From: Chloroflexota bacterium
GTDB lineage: Bacteria; Chloroflexota; Anaerolineae; Promineifilales; Promineifilaceae
Assembly: GCA_020628815.1 (NCBI GenBank)
Contig: JAHDEN010000004.1
Location: 1 to 56,630 of the forward strand
DNA length: 56,630 nt
Direction: 5' to 3'
The notes beneath the pieces are model-generated. The model saw only the letters and a list, made by a program, of their open reading frames with translations. It made no database searches and was not told where the DNA came from. The position numbers and the translations under genes were made by a program. Shown one piece after another: positions 41,826 through 50,522 of this stretch (the stretch's first letter is position 1; each line of letters begins with the position of its first letter).

Positions 41826-44510
41826 CTATTTTTTGCGAGCCGAAATAAACACGATGGCTGCGCCTATCATCATCAACAGGCCTAGAGAAAAGATCAGCAT
41901 CGAAAGAATGGGACCACGTGGTCCGTTGGCTGTTCCAAACGTTCCTTCGATGAAGCTTGGGACCGGCGTTGCTGTGGGCAATGGTGTGGCTGTCGCTGTT
42001 GCCGTGGGGAGCGGTGTTTCGGTTGGAGTTGGCGTAAGCGTGGGGGTCACGGCCGGGAACGGGGTAGACGTCGCTTTAACAAACGGCTGAGGGTTGCCAG
42101 GGATTCCCCATTCGAGCACAACCATAGAAGCTGGGGCCAGCTCTAACCCGTAGCCTTGCGCAAAATCAACTCGGGATTCTTTTTTAATGACAATCCGAAC
42201 TCCATCCTCGTTGTTATCGTCGGCATCCACGGCCGTTAGCGTGTGCATACGGGCGGTTCCGTCGGGCGGCCTGGGCAGAGTAAGCTGCACAGATTGGGGC
42301 TGATCTTGATCTAAATTAAAGAGCGCCACGGCATAGCTGTCCCCATCCTGATAAGCAAACGCTTGTATCGTTTGAAGCTGAACCTCTTCGATTAACCCAT
42401 TGATTGGAGGGACCGTTTTGCGATTATATGGGCCCCGAACCGAGGTTTTGAGCATGTTGCCCCGCACGGCCGTGTTGGCCATTTCAAGCCCCAGCCAAGT
42501 CGGTCGTTTGCGACCTGTCGCCTCTAAATCACGCATTAAGCCCCAGATACGGGCATATTCACCACTTTGCAACTGGTTCGAAAACTGAATCGCCTGAAAC
42601 GCATTTTGATCGACGATTCCTAAATCTCGCTGGAAAGTCATCATGTATAACGGCAGTGCCAACCCGCTGTTGATGCCGGTTAAAAACTCATTGCGCAGCG
42701 CTTCTGGTGCGTCTCCACGTGTGGTGTGCAGGTTGATTTCATAGATGGCAAGATTGTTGTTGTCAGGATCAGCCCGGTCGAGCTGAAGCTGGCTGGCAAA
42801 CAGCCCTTCTTCGGTGTTGCGTACATCTTGTACTGCACGGGCAAACATCGGGTAATAAATTTCGGCCGTCGATGTGATGACTTCGAGCTCCCCATAATAG
42901 GGGGCCAGTGCCACCGAATCATGCGTTTGGCTATTTGACTCAATCTCGAACTGTCTAAAAGGGAGGAACATTTGCCCTCCGATCACAAAGTTAAATTTGT
43001 CTGGCGCGTAAAACGGGCTGGCCTTCATCCGGCCGATCCGCTCATGACCCATCTGCCCCAAACGGATGCCGCTACGCACAGTGGCCCCGATAAATTGATC
43101 ACCACCGGCGTTGCTGCCCCACATCTCGTTTCCGTATTCAAGGTGGATGGTTGGGAACACCGTTGTCCAGGGTTCCGTTTGTCCCAAGCTGGCCCGCAAG
43201 TCAGCATAAGGATGAGATCCGGCCGGTGCGGCTAAATATCCCATCAGGTTTTCATACTCGGCGGCCGTAAACGTGGGTGGAATCACATACCAAGGCTCTG
43301 CCCCAACTTCGAGCGCCAGCTCTAAGAAGTCGTGAATCGAAAAGTGATAGCTGCGCGGATTGAATTTGTGCGGGCTAAATTCCGTTGTTTTGCGCGCATG
43401 GGGGACCGCAAGCTGGTTGTCTAAACTGCTCCCCAGCTGGTCTCCCCAGTTCCGTAAAATGCCGGGATCAAGCTCTTTGAGCACACCGACAAACTTGTCG
43501 CTAAACGTGGATGGGTTTTGATAGTCTGTACGTTCTAGAACGACATCGTCTACCCAAATTTCAACACCGGCCTGACCGGTATTAAAGGCGAATTCTAGTG
43601 CGGGTGTTTTGCCGTTTCGGTTACGTTCGTCAAGGTCGTCCATCCCAACGGGGGCAAAAAATTCGCTTTCGATTAGGGTCCATTCTGTCCCAACGGGGAA
43701 TGTTTCAAGCATAAAGAAGGGGCCATCTTCTCGGCGCAAAAGGGCTGTGAGTTCCGCATCGGCCGTGGCCCCCTTGGCCCAAACGGAAAACTTCCAGTTC
43801 CCTTCGACTTGGAACAGCTTTCCGGCCGTGTAGTCAGCATCCCGGCTATAAGAATCCATGACATACAAATATGACGCCTGCCAGTATGGATCCCCCGGTA
43901 TGAGTTTTAGGGATTGGGTTCCGGGGCTGTCCGGCCGGGTTTGTGTCGTGTCGATTTCCCATAAGTCAGGATTGGCGCTGTTCACAAAAAAGCCTGGCAC
44001 ATTCATGCTAAACATTACCGCATCTTGTGCCTCAGGGGCTGGGCCGTTCCCATCCAGCGTAAACACCGGATTGAACCCGCTCAACGAGAAGTTCGAGACG
44101 GTTCCTTCGCGCCCTTTGGCTGGGCCTGAAAGGATTTCAAACCGAGCGCCGTTCCAAAATCCGTCTGGCTGACCCGCAAATTGGGATGTCCAAGATGACT
44201 CCCAGTTGTCTTGGATGATTTGCTCTCCGGTTGATCCCTCTTTGGCTAAAACAATCATCGCAAACTCACCCGGCTCAAAACCGGGATTGATGACAGGGTT
44301 TTTCAAGATTTGAGCCGCACCAAACTGATCGACACTGCCGATGTTGATGCCGAAATCTTTGACATTCGGCTGCTCAACCTCGTCACTGATCGTAATTTCG
44401 GTTGGGTTTGACTGTGCAGTCACGGCAAAGGATTGGGTCAGGAAAAAAACAATGCCAACTGTGACAATGATCGAAGAGAGTGCGATGGTATGTTTGCGAA
44501 AGTGCATCAT
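41826..44510 (-). CDS. Secreted clan GH-A-like glycoside hydrolase, membrane-anchored paralog
   Basis: This 894-residue protein begins with a signal peptide ('ALSSIIVTVGIVFFLTQSFAVTAQS'). A CBM-like beta region covers about residues 45-320 ('NPGFEPGEF...', 'KFSVWAKGATADAEL', 'EIWVDDVVLERTDYQ'). The central barrel-like region contains 'IHLEYGNEMWGSN', with Asn-Glu in the style of the GH-A acid/base (E462), and 'LAIYEINLHTTRG' as a possible nucleophile strand (E591). These are typical of alpha-L-arabinofuranosidase or related families such as GH51. The C-terminal end has a beta domain, a Pro-Thr stalk (about 820-860), a membrane helix ('LSMLIFSLGLLMMIGAAIVF') and a tail SARKK. It is 24 bases downstream of its paralog at 44535, and the two are probably cotranscribed. 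The substrate is unknown. Confidence 0.75.
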   Translation of the reverse strand: MMHFRKHTIALSSIIVTVGIVFFLTQSFAVTAQSNPTEITISDEVEQPNVKDFGINIGSVDQFGAAQILKNPVINPGFEPGEFAMIVLAKEGSTGEQIIQDNWESSWTSQFAGQPDGFWNGARFEILSGPAKGREGTVSNFSLSGFNPVFTLDGNGPAPEAQDAVMFSMNVPGFFVNSANPDLWEIDTTQTRPDSPGTQSLKLIPGDPYWQASYLYVMDSYSRDADYTAGKLFQVEGNWKFSVWAKGATADAELTALLRREDGPFFMLETFPVGTEWTLIESEFFAPVGMDDLDERNRNGKTPALEFAFNTGQAGVEIWVDDVVLERTDYQNPSTFSDKFVGVLKELDPGILRNWGDQLGSSLDNQLAVPHARKTTEFSPHKFNPRSYHFSIHDFLELALEVGAEPWYVIPPTFTAAEYENLMGYLAAPAGSHPYADLRASLGQTEPWTTVFPTIHLEYGNEMWGSNAGGDQFIGATVRSGIRLGQMGHERIGRMKASPFYAPDKFNFVIGGQMFLPFRQFEIESNSQTHDSVALAPYYGELEVITSTAEIYYPMFARAVQDVRNTEEGLFASQLQLDRADPDNNNLAIYEINLHTTRGDAPEALRNEFLTGINSGLALPLYMMTFQRDLGIVDQNAFQAIQFSNQLQSGEYARIWGLMRDLEATGRKRPTWLGLEMANTAVRGNMLKTSVRGPYNRKTVPPINGLIEEVQLQTIQAFAYQDGDSYAVALFNLDQDQPQSVQLTLPRPPDGTARMHTLTAVDADDNNEDGVRIVIKKESRVDFAQGYGLELAPASMVVLEWGIPGNPQPFVKATSTPFPAVTPTLTPTPTETPLPTATATATPLPTATPVPSFIEGTFGTANGPRGPILSMLIFSLGLLMMIGAAIVFISARKK

Positions 44511-44534
44511 TAAATGTGTTAAGAACTGTGTGCC

Positions 44535-47366
44535 TTATTTTTGAATCGTTGGGAGGTAGATTTTAACCGGATTTGTGGGAAAGATAACAAATTTGATTTC
44601 GGCCGGTTCAGACCAGCGTGAGCCATCGAACACCCGATAGGTGGCGGTTTCTTCGCCGCTAAAACCGACTGGTGGCGAGTACTCAAAGGTTCCGTCACTG
44701 TCAAGGCTAAGCGTCCCAGCGGCCGGAGGAGAGAGCAATTCAACCAGTTTCTCGCCACGATCTTCAACTCGGTCGTTGGCTAAAAGATTCCCTTTGGCGA
44801 TTAGGGTCGTTTCAAACTCGACGATAAACAGATCATCGGCCGCCAATGGTACTCGCTCGGCCGTATCCCATTGGACCAGCGTGATCGAGTGCTTGGGCAA
44901 CGTAATTGTCTCATTAAGCGAGTCGATGGTTGACTCTGCAATTGTCACTTCAGTTTCTGCCTCATTATTAGACCAGATCGATTCTGGGGCGATTTGGGAG
45001 ATCGAGACGTAATCTTGCGATACGCCCGGCGCATTTATTTGCACCTGCTGGGCGGCATCTAAATGTAAATTAAAAAGAATTAGATTGGTTTGTGTGCCGT
45101 CTTTAAACGCAAATGAATGCACAAATGGAACTTCGATTGGCGCTGTAATTTCGTTAAACGGCTCTTGAATCCAACTGGGATTATGGCCCGTGTGGCTGGT
45201 CTGGACCAAATTTCCACCGATGGCTCTGTTTGCTAGTTCGGTTCCCAACCACGTCGGCCGTTTGTTGCCGGTCCCTTCAAGGTCACGCATTAATCCCCAC
45301 AGCTTTACATACTCTTCTCCTTGAATTTGATGGGAATATTGCAGAGCGGTGAAGGCGGCTTGGTTTTTGACCCCGGTTTCTTTCATGTATGTCAACATGT
45401 GTAACGGCAGCGCCAATCCGCCCCCCATGCCGGTCACGAACTTGTTCCGCGTTTCTAGCGGAATCTCAAGATCGGTGCGCGTCGTGTGGAAATTGATTTC
45501 ATAAATGGCCAAGTCAGTATCTGGGTTGAGTTGGCTGATTGCAGTTTGAGATTGAGCCATTTTGCCGCTTGTAACCGCCTGCTGCGGCCGGGCGAAAAGC
45601 GGGTATAACAACTCTTCTTGGCTGCTAAAGCGATCAATGTCGTAAGCGAAGTAAGGCGAAACCGCAATTGCATTGTGAGCGCTGCTTTCCTGCTCAATTA
45701 CCCCCTGTGTTTCAGAGACGTTGTATTGCCCACCGATAATCAGGTTTAGCTTTTGGGCGTTGTAATACGGGCTGGCTTTCAGGGTTGCAAAGCGGCTGTT
45801 TGCCAGCTGTCCCAAACGTTGCCCACCTCGCATCGTCGCCCCTCTAAACGGGTCATTTCCACCGTTGCTGCCCCACATTTCGTTCCCAAATTCTAAATGA
45901 ATTTGAGTGAAAACGTCGTTCCATGGGGCGGTTTGTCCCAAGTTTGCTCGAATATCAGCATACGGATGGCTTCCGGCCGGTGCAGAAATATAGGCGATCA
46001 AGTTTTCGATTTCGGCCGGGGTGAATGTGGGTGGAATCACATACCACGGTTCCGCTTCTAGCTCGGCCGCCAGCTCAAAAAACTCGTGTAAGCCAAAATG
46101 ATAATTCCGTGTCTCACGTCGTTCTGGCGCATGACCCACAGAGCGGCGTGCATAGCTGTCAGCCAGCTCGTTTTCCAGCGTGCTGCCCAGTTGATCCCCC
46201 CAATTACGCACAATCCCGGGGTTGTACTCTTTTAAAACCCCGACAAACTTGTCGCTAAACGCGGTTGGGTTTGTGGGATTGGCTTTGCCGAGATAAACGT
46301 CGTCTACCCAAATGTCCGAGTTGCCAAATGGGACGCGGATGTGGAATTCCAGAATCCCTTCTTCTCCGTTGCCACAAGTGTCTGGCCCTCGGCCGTCGAT
46401 CCCTTGTTCAACCATAAAATCGTGGGTTAGCAGCTGCCACTCTGTGGTTACATTGAACCGCTGATAGAAGAAGTTCCCGCCACCTTCAAGACACTGCCGT
46501 TTAAAGTAAACATCAAAGAAGTCACCATCAGTCGCCCCTTTTGCCCAGATCTCAAAATGCCACTCCCCATTAATTTTGAAAAGCTTTCCGGCCGAGTGAT
46601 CTCCGTCTCGGTCGGTGGAGTCCAAATAATAGCTAAACGATGTTTTAAAATCCCCTTCAGCTGTTTCCTGTGTCGCAAGACGCAGCGACTGGCTCCCGCT
46701 GCTGTTCGGCCGACTTTCGGCCGGATCTGCAATTATTCTCGGATCCCGCCCGCCAAAATAGCCGGGTAGCATTTTTTGGACCGCAACCGCATCGTACTGG
46801 TCTGGGCCAGCCCCGATCTCTGGGACGTTTACCTGAAACGTGTATAGATTTTCGGTGAGTTCAAAGGTGGAGACTGTACCACTTTTGCCTGCCTGCGCTC
46901 CGGTTAAAACTCGAACTTCAGCGTTGTCCCAAAATCCGGCCGGTTGCCCAATACCCAGATCATCTCGATTCCATTCGGTTCGCCAAAAGTCTGGCACCGC
47001 TTGAACCCTTGTCCCACCGTTGTTCCCTTGGGCATTAAAAATCATGCCAAACTGCCCAGCTTCAAATCCAGGGTTTTTAATGATGTTTTTCATCAGTTGG
47101 GCCGCCCCAAACTGATCAATATGCCCTAAATTTATCCCAAGCTTTTTAACATTTGGTTGGACGATATCATCGCTAACGTTGATTTGAATGGGTGTGTTGC
47201 TTTGCTCGTTCATGATAGAAGAGGTGTCGGTGGCACTCGCCTGGTTTGGTGAGCCGCTCACCCGCTCCGGAGAGCCAGTTATCGCCAATAAGAGGAACAG
47301 AGTCACTGAACTTATTAAGCGGCCGATTGTTTTGAATTGCAAATTGGGTTGGTTTAAATGGATCAT
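44535..47366 (-). CDS. Secreted clan GH-A-like glycoside hydrolase with YLPTIQK tail
   Basis: This 943-residue paralog of the downstream protein has the same order: signal peptide, CBM-like region ('GFEAGQFGMIFNAQGNN'), 'IHLEFGNEMWGSN' (candidate acid/base E496) and 'LAIYEINFHTTRT' (candidate E623). It then has a beta domain and an added cadherin/Big-like module ('AAGTLSLDSDGTFEYSPPVGF', 'TATYRVFDGS'). It ends in PVKIYLPTIQK, the tail also seen on the adhesin (FLPIASS) and the C25 peptidase (YLPVSVR), instead of the stalk plus membrane helix of its twin. The two genes thus seem to have the same catalytic core and different cell-surface fates. The glycan target is unknown. Confidence 0.75.
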   Translation of the reverse strand: MIHLNQPNLQFKTIGRLISSVTLFLLLAITGSPERVSGSPNQASATDTSSIMNEQSNTPIQINVSDDIVQPNVKKLGINLGHIDQFGAAQLMKNIIKNPGFEAGQFGMIFNAQGNNGGTRVQAVPDFWRTEWNRDDLGIGQPAGFWDNAEVRVLTGAQAGKSGTVSTFELTENLYTFQVNVPEIGAGPDQYDAVAVQKMLPGYFGGRDPRIIADPAESRPNSSGSQSLRLATQETAEGDFKTSFSYYLDSTDRDGDHSAGKLFKINGEWHFEIWAKGATDGDFFDVYFKRQCLEGGGNFFYQRFNVTTEWQLLTHDFMVEQGIDGRGPDTCGNGEEGILEFHIRVPFGNSDIWVDDVYLGKANPTNPTAFSDKFVGVLKEYNPGIVRNWGDQLGSTLENELADSYARRSVGHAPERRETRNYHFGLHEFFELAAELEAEPWYVIPPTFTPAEIENLIAYISAPAGSHPYADIRANLGQTAPWNDVFTQIHLEFGNEMWGSNGGNDPFRGATMRGGQRLGQLANSRFATLKASPYYNAQKLNLIIGGQYNVSETQGVIEQESSAHNAIAVSPYFAYDIDRFSSQEELLYPLFARPQQAVTSGKMAQSQTAISQLNPDTDLAIYEINFHTTRTDLEIPLETRNKFVTGMGGGLALPLHMLTYMKETGVKNQAAFTALQYSHQIQGEEYVKLWGLMRDLEGTGNKRPTWLGTELANRAIGGNLVQTSHTGHNPSWIQEPFNEITAPIEVPFVHSFAFKDGTQTNLILFNLHLDAAQQVQINAPGVSQDYVSISQIAPESIWSNNEAETEVTIAESTIDSLNETITLPKHSITLVQWDTAERVPLAADDLFIVEFETTLIAKGNLLANDRVEDRGEKLVELLSPPAAGTLSLDSDGTFEYSPPVGFSGEETATYRVFDGSRWSEPAEIKFVIFPTNPVKIYLPTIQK

Positions 47367-47483
47367 AACAACGATTTCAGACAGGATTTGCTGAAATTGA
47401 AGCTGTTTCTTCGCTGAATGACAAGGGATTTAAGCTGATTAACATAACATGGTACTCAAATAAGTTGTACCTAGATTTTCATT

Positions 47484-47528
47484 TGTTACAATACGTAACA
47501 TCACCCCAGTTTACATAAAGTTTGTCAA
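47484..47528 (-). promoter_or_regulatory. Predicted promoter and operator of the glycosidase pair
   Basis: On the minus strand TTGACA (47528-47523) is a perfect -35, followed after 17 bases by a weak -10 (GGTGAT at 47505-47500). A perfect palindrome TGTTAC-GTATT-GTAACA (47500-47484) overlaps the predicted start of transcription. Such a site is placed as a repressor operator. The plus-strand gene at 47709 may share this 342-base region. Confidence 0.5.
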
Positions 47529-47708
47529 CAGTGTAAGGGTTGAAACAAAACTATTTAATACAGCGTAGAGTGGAAGGACAGGATTTGAGTACCAGCCACG
47601 AGCTTATGCTGATTCGTTATAGTTCATGCAGGCTGTGGAGTCTCTCTTTTCCTAAACAACCCAAATAACTACGGTTTCAATCGGACCCATCACGCTGTCA
47701 CTATCACT

Positions 47709-48860
47709 ATGTCTGAATTTTTGGAATTGGAATCAGAAAAAACCAATTATAATTTTGAATCTCAGCTAGAGCTGGGAGAGCTTTTGCTTAATCTCGGCCG
47801 ATCCCGAGAGGCTATTGTTGAGCTTAAAAAAGCCCAAGAGCTGTGCGACCTGGGAGCCATTGAAAACCCGGTCGATTCTGACACACATAAAAATAATATC
47901 GCTCGCCTAAGTGCGGCTCTTGATCGAGCCAGCAGTCTTGATACTGCCGGAATGCGTCGCAGTACGCTGATGTGGATCCTGCTGTCGGTTCTATTAGCGC
48001 TAGGAGCCGGTGCGGCGATGCTTATGCTGGTGTTTAATCGAGCTGACTTGGCACGAGCCAATATTCAAATCACCCAAGTTGCAGTTACTGTGGCGGATTC
48101 AAATCGCGTTTTAGAACTTTCGCAGATGGAAAACACACGCACGGTGCAAGAGATTGTGAACCAATCAAACATGATCGGGACAGTTTCGGCCGACAATACC
48201 CGCATTGCGGAGATCGCTTTGGCGCGTGACGACTTGATACAAGCTGAAGAGGATCGATTTGAATCCCAGCTGATGCTGACGGAAGCGGCCGCGACACTAA
48301 CTGCTTTGGAAAATGCCTTAGCCACCGCCACATTTATCCCACCAAACGAAAAACTACAGCAGGTGCTCGTGACCGAAAGCTCTGTTAATTTACGTACAGG
48401 GCCGGGTACAAACTACAATGTTCGTCGATATGTATATAAAGACGATGTGCTCGATCTGATCGCAATTGATGATGACGGGGATTGGTACAATGTTCGGACC
48501 TCACGCGGTGTTTTAGGATGGGTAGCTCGCAGCGTTGTTGTTCCCATCGCATTTGAAGATGTAAAAATCGCTGCAACCATTCCTGCAGCCCCGCCAACCC
48601 GCACCCCAGAGGCGGAGCAGGCTGAACCGAGTCAAGAAGCGCCTGCTGATTCAAATAGTGATAATGGATCTGATGGCTCTACTGAGGAAGCTGTCGACCC
48701 GACGGCTGAGCCAACCGAATCACCAACTGAAACTCCAACGCCAGTTCCAACTGAGGTGCCTGAAAACGAAGAATCTGAGGATGAGGCTGAGGGGCAAGCG
48801 GGTGAAGAAACGTTGCCAGAGCGGCCGACACAGGAGCCAACAACAGGAGACGGTGAGTAG
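47709..48860 (+). CDS. Membrane protein with SH3b domain and acidic Pro-Thr tail
   Basis: This 383-residue protein starts with a helical TPR-like cytoplasmic part (residues 1-75, 'LELGELLLNLGRSREAIVELKKA'). One membrane helix follows ('STLMWILLSVLLALGAGAAML', about 85-108), then a coiled coil (110-205) on the outside. A bacterial SH3b domain covers about residues 215-275 ('ESSVNLRTGPGTNYNVRRYVYKDD' type; GW-x-x-R near its end). The last 90 residues are rich in Glu, Pro, Thr and Asp ('EPTESPTETPTPVPTEVPE'). No lipobox or anchor is present at the end. It is probably a wall-spanning sensor or anchor. It is followed 52 bases later by another SH3b protein. Confidence 0.75.
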   Translation: MSEFLELESEKTNYNFESQLELGELLLNLGRSREAIVELKKAQELCDLGAIENPVDSDTHKNNIARLSAALDRASSLDTAGMRRSTLMWILLSVLLALGAGAAMLMLVFNRADLARANIQITQVAVTVADSNRVLELSQMENTRTVQEIVNQSNMIGTVSADNTRIAEIALARDDLIQAEEDRFESQLMLTEAAATLTALENALATATFIPPNEKLQQVLVTESSVNLRTGPGTNYNVRRYVYKDDVLDLIAIDDDGDWYNVRTSRGVLGWVARSVVVPIAFEDVKIAATIPAAPPTRTPEAEQAEPSQEAPADSNSDNGSDGSTEEAVDPTAEPTESPTETPTPVPTEVPENEESEDEAEGQAGEETLPERPTQEPTTGDGE

Positions 48861-48912
48861 GCTCCACATTTGGAGTAGGCCCCTCGTTTTTAAGAGAAAT
48901 AGGAGAAGAATT

Positions 48913-50442
48913 ATGACAAAGAGATATTTGGTACTTTTAAGTTTGCTAGCCTTTGGGCTGATTGGATGTCAATTTTTGCCAGGTGCAGATCAAGGTGATT
49001 CTGGAACCGTAGCTGATCAGGTATCTGAAGCTGTAGATTCGGCCGCAGACGTAGTCGAAGAAGTCGTTGATGAGGTTGTTAGCGGTGAAGCTGAGGCACC
49101 TGCCCCGACAAATACCCCTGTTGTTGAAGCAATCCCTACGAACACTCCCGTACCACTGCCACCAACCGCTACGCCTGCACAGCAAGATGCGGCCGAAGAA
49201 GACGCTGCTGAGGCAGGTGACGAGTCAGAGGCTGAAGAAGCGACACAAGAAGAGAATGAAGACACAGCTGAAGGTGTCACTGGTGGGGCAATTGTAGCTG
49301 GTGTTGTTGGCGATTCTGGCGCACAGTTTTTTGAAGAGGCTGGCTCAGCGACGCAGATGTTAACAACCCTCCCGGCCGGTGATACGGTTGAAATTTTAGG
49401 GATAAGCAGCAATGAATATTGGTACGAAGTTGAGACCGTTGAAGGGCTCGGCTGGATCCCGACAAGCCAAATTGATGTTGCGGAAGAAGACGACCTGGAC
49501 GGTGTAACTCGTTATTCTGCTACGCTGGCAGCGAATCTGAGCTCAAAGGTTCGGGTCGCCCCTAGCTTGGATTCACCCGTTTACACAACGATGCAACCGG
49601 ACGAAGAGGCTATTATTTTAGGTGTCAACGGAGACTCTTCGTGGTATCAAATTGAAACTGACAGTGGAAAGATCGGCTGGATATCCGCATCGATCGTAAC
49701 TGTTGTAGGCGAGGGCAAAGGGATCGCACGGTTTAACCCGCGAACCGGATTGTCAGCTAATACTGCGTCTAGCAGCTCAAGCGGGCAAGCGAGCCAGCCA
49801 GCCCCAACTGCGGCTCCGGCCCAAAATTCTGGTGGGCAAGCGGCTGCACCTGCTCCGGCTCCTACGGCCGCACCGGCTCAGGAATCGGCCGCTGTTGCAC
49901 CCCCGGCCGCCCCACGCCCTGGTGACCTTTACTATTCAACCGACAACGGCGCTTTTGCCGGAGCTGGCCGCATGGATATCGGAACCGGTAATTCGCAACG
50001 CGGCGGCTGCCGTGGGATGACTTGGACCGTACTGCACCAGCTAGATGGGATCACCCACGTTGGCTCAGACTTACGAACCAATCCATATGCGGGTGACGCA
50101 ACCTGCGATCAGTCGTACCCCGTTTTGTGCATTTTCAAAAGTGGTGGTGGACCACCTGCCACCAGCCGTCCAGACCTTGAGCTAAATTACTACAACTCAT
50201 GGTCAGGTGCGCAAGTTTTGTCAACCGGTGCGGTGAGTGGTCATCAAATGCCCACCGTCGAGGCTGCAAACCAAATCTGTGCAGACACATTTGGCAGCCA
50301 ATATTGGCAGATCGCTGAGTTCCATGATGGGAACTTTGGTCAAGGTGGCTGGGAGCTATGGGCCAACGGCACATTGCCGCTGGGCACCCGCTTCTGGGTC
50401 GCTATCGATGACCAACGCGCAAACCCTTGGAATTCGCAGTAG
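48913..50442 (+). CDS. Lipoprotein with two SH3b domains and a Cys-containing C-terminal domain
   Basis: This protein has about 509 residues. I choose ATG 48913 ('MTKRYLVLLSLLAFGLIGC'), behind AGGAGAAG; the open frame extends further upstream but that part overlaps the previous gene. The lipobox LIGC gives a lipid anchor. A Pro/Thr/Glu-rich linker follows (residues about 45-120). Two SH3b domains come next (about 125-190 and 200-265; 'GLGWIPTSQIDV' and 'KIGWISASIVTVV' close them), then an Ala-Pro linker. The last 175 residues, 'PGDLYYSTDNGAFAGAGRM' to 'RFWVAIDDQRANPWN', hold four Cys and a motif 'QIAEFHDGNFGQGGWELWANG' that I recall from uncharacterised bacterial extracellular domains. Function unknown; it may be a ligand-binding wall protein. 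Confidence 0.78.
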   Translation: MTKRYLVLLSLLAFGLIGCQFLPGADQGDSGTVADQVSEAVDSAADVVEEVVDEVVSGEAEAPAPTNTPVVEAIPTNTPVPLPPTATPAQQDAAEEDAAEAGDESEAEEATQEENEDTAEGVTGGAIVAGVVGDSGAQFFEEAGSATQMLTTLPAGDTVEILGISSNEYWYEVETVEGLGWIPTSQIDVAEEDDLDGVTRYSATLAANLSSKVRVAPSLDSPVYTTMQPDEEAIILGVNGDSSWYQIETDSGKIGWISASIVTVVGEGKGIARFNPRTGLSANTASSSSSGQASQPAPTAAPAQNSGGQAAAPAPAPTAAPAQESAAVAPPAAPRPGDLYYSTDNGAFAGAGRMDIGTGNSQRGGCRGMTWTVLHQLDGITHVGSDLRTNPYAGDATCDQSYPVLCIFKSGGGPPATSRPDLELNYYNSWSGAQVLSTGAVSGHQMPTVEAANQICADTFGSQYWQIAEFHDGNFGQGGWELWANGTLPLGTRFWVAIDDQRANPWNSQ

Positions 50443-50460
50443 CAGTAATTGTATAACCTC

Positions 50461-50494
50461 TAGCCCCTGCCGACTGACCATTTGGCAGGGGCTA
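50461..50494 (+). terminator. Hairpin after the SH3b lipoprotein gene
   Basis: TAGCCCCTGCC (50461-50471) pairs with GGCAGGGGCTA (50484-50494), a perfect 11-bp stem with a 12-base loop. The sequence after it has only a short T-run (AACTTTTAGG), so termination may be partial, but it marks the boundary to the polysaccharide genes. Confidence 0.65.
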
Positions 50495-50522
50495 AAATTC
50501 AACTTTTAGGACGCTCCAAATT

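Noticed and set aside
48658-48912. Upstream extension of the SH3b lipoprotein frame
   Set aside because: It overlaps the end of the previous gene and has the composition of a shifted frame; the lipoprotein signal and ribosome site mark the start at 48913.
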